From NCBI GenBank assembly GCA_026419785.1, contig JAODTK010005823.1, positions 124,001-188,000 on the forward strand: a stretch of DNA of 64,000 nt, written 5' to 3'. Source of the DNA: Sclerodactyla briareus (taxonomy: Eukaryota; Echinodermata; Holothuroidea; Dendrochirotida; Sclerodactylidae). Positions 60,600-64,000 of the stretch are shown in pieces. A program made the translations under genes and the position numbers. How positions within the stretch are numbered: position 1 is the stretch's first letter; each line of letters starts with the position of its first letter. The notes under the pieces were generated by a model. It saw nothing but the letters and a program-made list of their open reading frames with translations. It had not been told where the DNA came from and did not search any database.

Positions 60600-60960
60600 T
60601 AAGTCGTCTATTGCATAATTTATGCAAATTCAAAAGTTTGTCGGATTTTCACTAAACTTGGGGAGTATGGTCTACCTTCATCCCAAAACTTTCTAACAAC
60701 AATTCGGTGTCAATGGCGGTCATTCAACGTACCTAATTGCATAATTTATGCTAAATCTTTACGTTGCTTGGATTTTCATGAAACCTGGTGTAGGGTTTCC
60801 TTAATTCCATTTTTTTTATCATGATTCCAGGGTCACTGGAGGTCAGCAACCTGTCTAATTTGCATAATTCATAGCGTAATTTGAAAATTGCCAGATTTTC
60901 GTGAACTTGGTGAATTGCCTAAATTGCCTAATTTAAGGCAATTTTAGAGTCACATTTTCC
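60600..60960 (-). repeat. about 125-bp repeat with ATTTGCAT words, reverse orientation
   Basis: 'ttgcataatttatgcaaatt', 'cataatttatgc' and 'tttgcataattcat' begin three units about 125-130 bp apart. 'gggtcactggaggtcag' is the complement of the 'tgacctccagtgaccc' word in the 23.6 and 31.6 kb arrays. Confidence 0.75.
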
Positions 60961-62139
60961 ACAGAACTTTTACTCTTTTAGTAGACATTGTCAATAAGCA
61001 GTCTTTTTCGAATTTGAATTGGTCACTGATTAGTAGGCCGTTTCTGTAAATGCTAATACTGAAATCTTCAAGCAACACACGACTGCCTTTTACAATTGTT
61101 CTCATGGTGAAATAATATATGTAAACCTGATCGCGCAACCAGGCGAGCCACTGTGGGCGGGGGAAAAAAAAATTTCGCCTTGTTATAAATTTGACGAAAA
61201 GTTTCTGCCCCCACTGGCTTAGGCCTAGGCATACATGTGTTTTACTTGGGAACCATACTACGTTTTCAAACTTCTTAAATCAATTCTTCATTAATCTTCG
61301 ACTAGAAATAGCATAGGCTGATACGAAAAGACAACTATTTATAGGTCCAGCTCACAGCATATTAGCTGAAATTGCAGGTGAATCCCCACAATTAGCTCGC
61401 CCATTGACTTCCACGCTAAATTGACTCCCTTCGATGAGCTGCTGACCCAGAGATTTATCGCTAAAATGAGATGATCGCCCACAATAGGACTACTTTCAAT
61501 CTGGCATTCATTCATGTCATGGCACGTCCAATTCACTATACTTGGCCCGTTCAGATTGTTTCGCCTATACAGTGTTGTGATGAGCAACAATTTTCGCGTC
61601 GATTCGCCTCGGTTGTGATTTATCGGGCATAAAGCAAGAATTTCCTCCACCTTTTCCTTGTAAACATAGGTCACTGTTTCAATCAAACGTTCGAAGAGCT
61701 CCAATTTCATAGCTGACCCAGTTCTCAACATATTATTTTAGCTTTAATGTCATTATTTTTTTAAACCGATGCAGTATACTGGACCCATCTGAATAGCATG
61801 AATTTTTACTAACGTTTCCAAATACATTCCAAATACTAATTCCAAATACCAATTGAAAAATTAGAGGTATACCCTAAAAACATTCGCAATGTCGAAGTGG
61901 ATAGGGATGTAACAACACAACTGCGCTGAATCGGTTGAGTGCGCCATTCTATCCGTTCGGTCAACTGTAAGCCAATAAGCCATGTGTATCCTTCACATTT
62001 CCTTCTTGACATAGACTGCTTGAAGGTTTGGCCCTCAAAGTCCAAATTTTTGAAGAAATTTAGTCCTTTAATTCACCATATCACTCAGCGTCCTTGGCTG
62101 TGGTTTCTGAACCCATACAATCAAGCGCGGTTCTAACTA
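60961..62139 (-). other. AT-rich DNA with an unassigned 130-codon minus frame
   Basis: 61,339-61,731 is open on the minus strand and reads MKLELFERLIETVTYVYKEK near its start. Composition is protein-like, but no motif, splice signal or neighbour supports a function. Shorter minus frames at 60,950 and 61,836 are nearby. Confidence 0.3.
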
Positions 62140-62275
62140 AGCCCCCCCCCCCTAAAATCAAGCCAACCCCCCCCTAAAAAAAATCACCATCCGCGCCAGC
62201 CGATGCCGGCTCTCCCGTTTAGATGGTCACGTCAATGAATGCCCCCCCCCCCCTCCCAAAAAAAAAAAAAAATAC
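62140..62275 (+). repeat. C runs and poly(A)
   Basis: C runs at about 62,142-62,153, 62,168-62,175 and 62,243-62,255, the last followed by about 14 A. Confidence 0.85.
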
Positions 62276-63318
62276 TGGGCCTCTGCAAGTTCGCCTGCAT
62301 GCATAGGCGCAGAGTGTTCATAATTATAGTCGGGAAGTAACATTAACGCCTTTGCTCTATTTCAATTCAATTTCTGTTGCCGGCGTGGAGCCTATGATTG
62401 TGTGGGGATGATACTTATAAGTGTGTGACGATGGCTTTACTCTAAACAGGTTTATTGCCTGGTGTGGCATTACACAGGCTTCACCATTTAGCCCTTAGGC
62501 TGGGAATCGCAGACCCGCTATTCGAGTGGAAAATAATATTTCTCTGGATGGCGTGACCAGTCCTGCTAAAGCAGGGACGATATTGAGGGAGATGAGGAAG
62601 CCGTTCCTAAAAATGAGGAGGCTATCGCACTTTTCGACCATGTAACCATGGTCGAATATTACTAAAATTTTAGGCAAATCACCGTTTGATTAAAGTGTCA
62701 TCCGGCACATGAGTTGACTGAGGCTGATACGAGGGGAACAAAGTCGAACGCCTGTTTCAACAGGCTCTGAATATAGCAGACATCAGTACATTCAGGTGGA
62801 TAACCAATTATCACGGTCTAGGTCGAGGCAGTGCATTTCAAGTGAGAGCGAGAAACTCGATTAGCGCAAGTGACGTAAGAGAAAGGTTCATCCAGAAATT
62901 TTACTGAGTGCCCACATTTTATATTGAATGCCCCAAAAAGGTGAAAGATGGTGATTTATTCGTGGGTCCCGTACATGAAATTCAATGAAGCTTCATCCTA
63001 CTAGATTCTGTAATTTCCATTGGCTAATATGGACTAAGCCCCCATTCTGATGTCAGCGAAAACCCACAAAACTATGGCTACGCCACCTGCATCAGCTCCA
63101 TATTATAGGTGGGGGGAAAGGACTGGGAGTGTCATTTTTGGCATCAGCATATAGGAGGCCTATTACCCTAAAATTCTGTGTACGCTACGGACTCACCGAC
63201 GCTGGCTCCCCGCTTACAGTGATGGACAGCCCTAATGAAATATTCTACCACTCCACCCCCTCCAACCGCCTACTGAAAAAAAATTCATTGCTACGCCATT
63301 GGATTAACCTTCAGTACT
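62276..63318. other. no gene recognised
   Basis: A plus frame near 62,530-62,640 reads GVTSPAKAGTILREMRKPF without known similarity. Nothing else stands out. Confidence 0.35.
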
Positions 63319-63354
63319 GGGGGGGGGGGGGGGGGGAGGGAGGGGGGGGGGGTT
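63319..63354 (+). repeat. long poly(G) run
   Basis: About 30 G interrupted by two A, the longest such run in the window. Confidence 0.9.
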
Positions 63355-64000
63355 GGGGTCGCAATTCCACGGAAGTTGCGCCCCCATAAAGGGCTTCGCC
63401 TCCCATTGGCAAATAAGTACAATTTATGGGCTCCTAGACACATGCTGCTGAAATTTTTGCTGGGATAACAGCAGCAAAACCTCTACTGAATGCAGACAAT
63501 TGGGTTAGATTATCCGACCCCTGCACATTTTCTCAACGGGTGTGTACATTAATTACATATTGTCACTTTTCCAGTTAGATATTGATACTAGCAAAAATGA
63601 AGGGGGTACCGGTAGGGCTTCTAGCTCAACGAAGATTGTAAACTTGCAGTTGTTTCTTGTATGGGAGTTGGTTTGTAATCACTTGCTGACATAATCTTAG
63701 ACTAAAACTATGAAGAGGCTTTATAGATGGTGTTTGTAGTTATCTGCGTATATCTTGTAGATTGATTTAACTTTTCAAAATTTTGCTTTCACTGAATTAC
63801 AAATCCAGATGCTTGCAATTAGGCCCGGCAAGTTCCATTTCCAGTGATGAAAAAACCAACAAACTTCAAACCAATCACCAAAATTTCCAATTTATCATAA
63901 TATACCTTAATTTCACTTATGGGCCGAGACCTTTTCAATTTCTCAATATATAACTACAGCCTATGCATCACCGTTGCTCGTGGAATATCAGAGTAAGTCT
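63355..64000. other. no gene recognised
   Basis: AT-rich DNA with no recognised gene or repeat up to the window edge. Confidence 0.4.

Noticed and set aside
60211..60633. 140-codon minus-strand frame with Thr-His repeats
   Set aside because: It encodes the (TG)n microsatellite and C runs.

Overview
This is nuclear DNA from an animal, most likely a marine invertebrate and probably a deuterostome such as an echinoderm, hemichordate or lancelet. Coding sequence is sparse and split by GT-AG introns. Most of the window is repeats: tRNA-derived SINEs, LINE and Ty3/gypsy debris, a foldback MITE, and several roughly 120-170 bp tandem families. I cannot name the species. Frames break by single-base indels every few hundred bases, in host exons, retroelement genes and both copies of a large duplication alike. 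This looks like an unpolished long-read assembly, so a broken frame here does not by itself mean a pseudogene.

The one host gene I can recognise runs on the minus strand. It encodes an FAD-dependent flavoprotein of the amine-oxidase/phytoene-desaturase superfamily. Its best match in motif order is the CrtU (carotenoid phi-ring synthase) branch. The last exon is at 4,736-5,418. Middle exons are at about 8,674-8,786 and 9,571-9,716. The FAD-binding exon, with a short exon upstream of it, occurs twice: at 25.3/27.3 kb and at 33.3/35.4 kb. The exons between the FAD-binding exon and 9.7 kb were not found.

Layout. 0-4.7 kb: degraded repeats, a purine-rich repeat, and a palindromic CCGAAGGGTCG minisatellite just downstream of the flavoprotein stop. 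4.7-9.7 kb: 3' half of the flavoprotein gene. 9.7-21.7 kb: a 165-bp satellite, a second copy of the purine-rich repeat, G/C-rich dispersed repeats and a SINE. 21.7-38.0 kb: a direct tandem duplication of about 8.2 kb (copies A and B) carrying the 5' exons, a palindromic MITE and satellite arrays. 38-49 kb: tRNA-Ala-like SINE remnant, LINE reverse transcriptase fragments, a 155-bp satellite (42-44 kb) and poly(G) composite repeats. 49.3-55.4 kb: a Ty3/gypsy LTR retrotransposon with both LTRs, inserted inside a poly(G) composite repeat whose other half resumes after the 3' LTR. 55.4-64 kb: more poly(G) composite repeats, LINE debris, simple repeats and no recognisable host gene.
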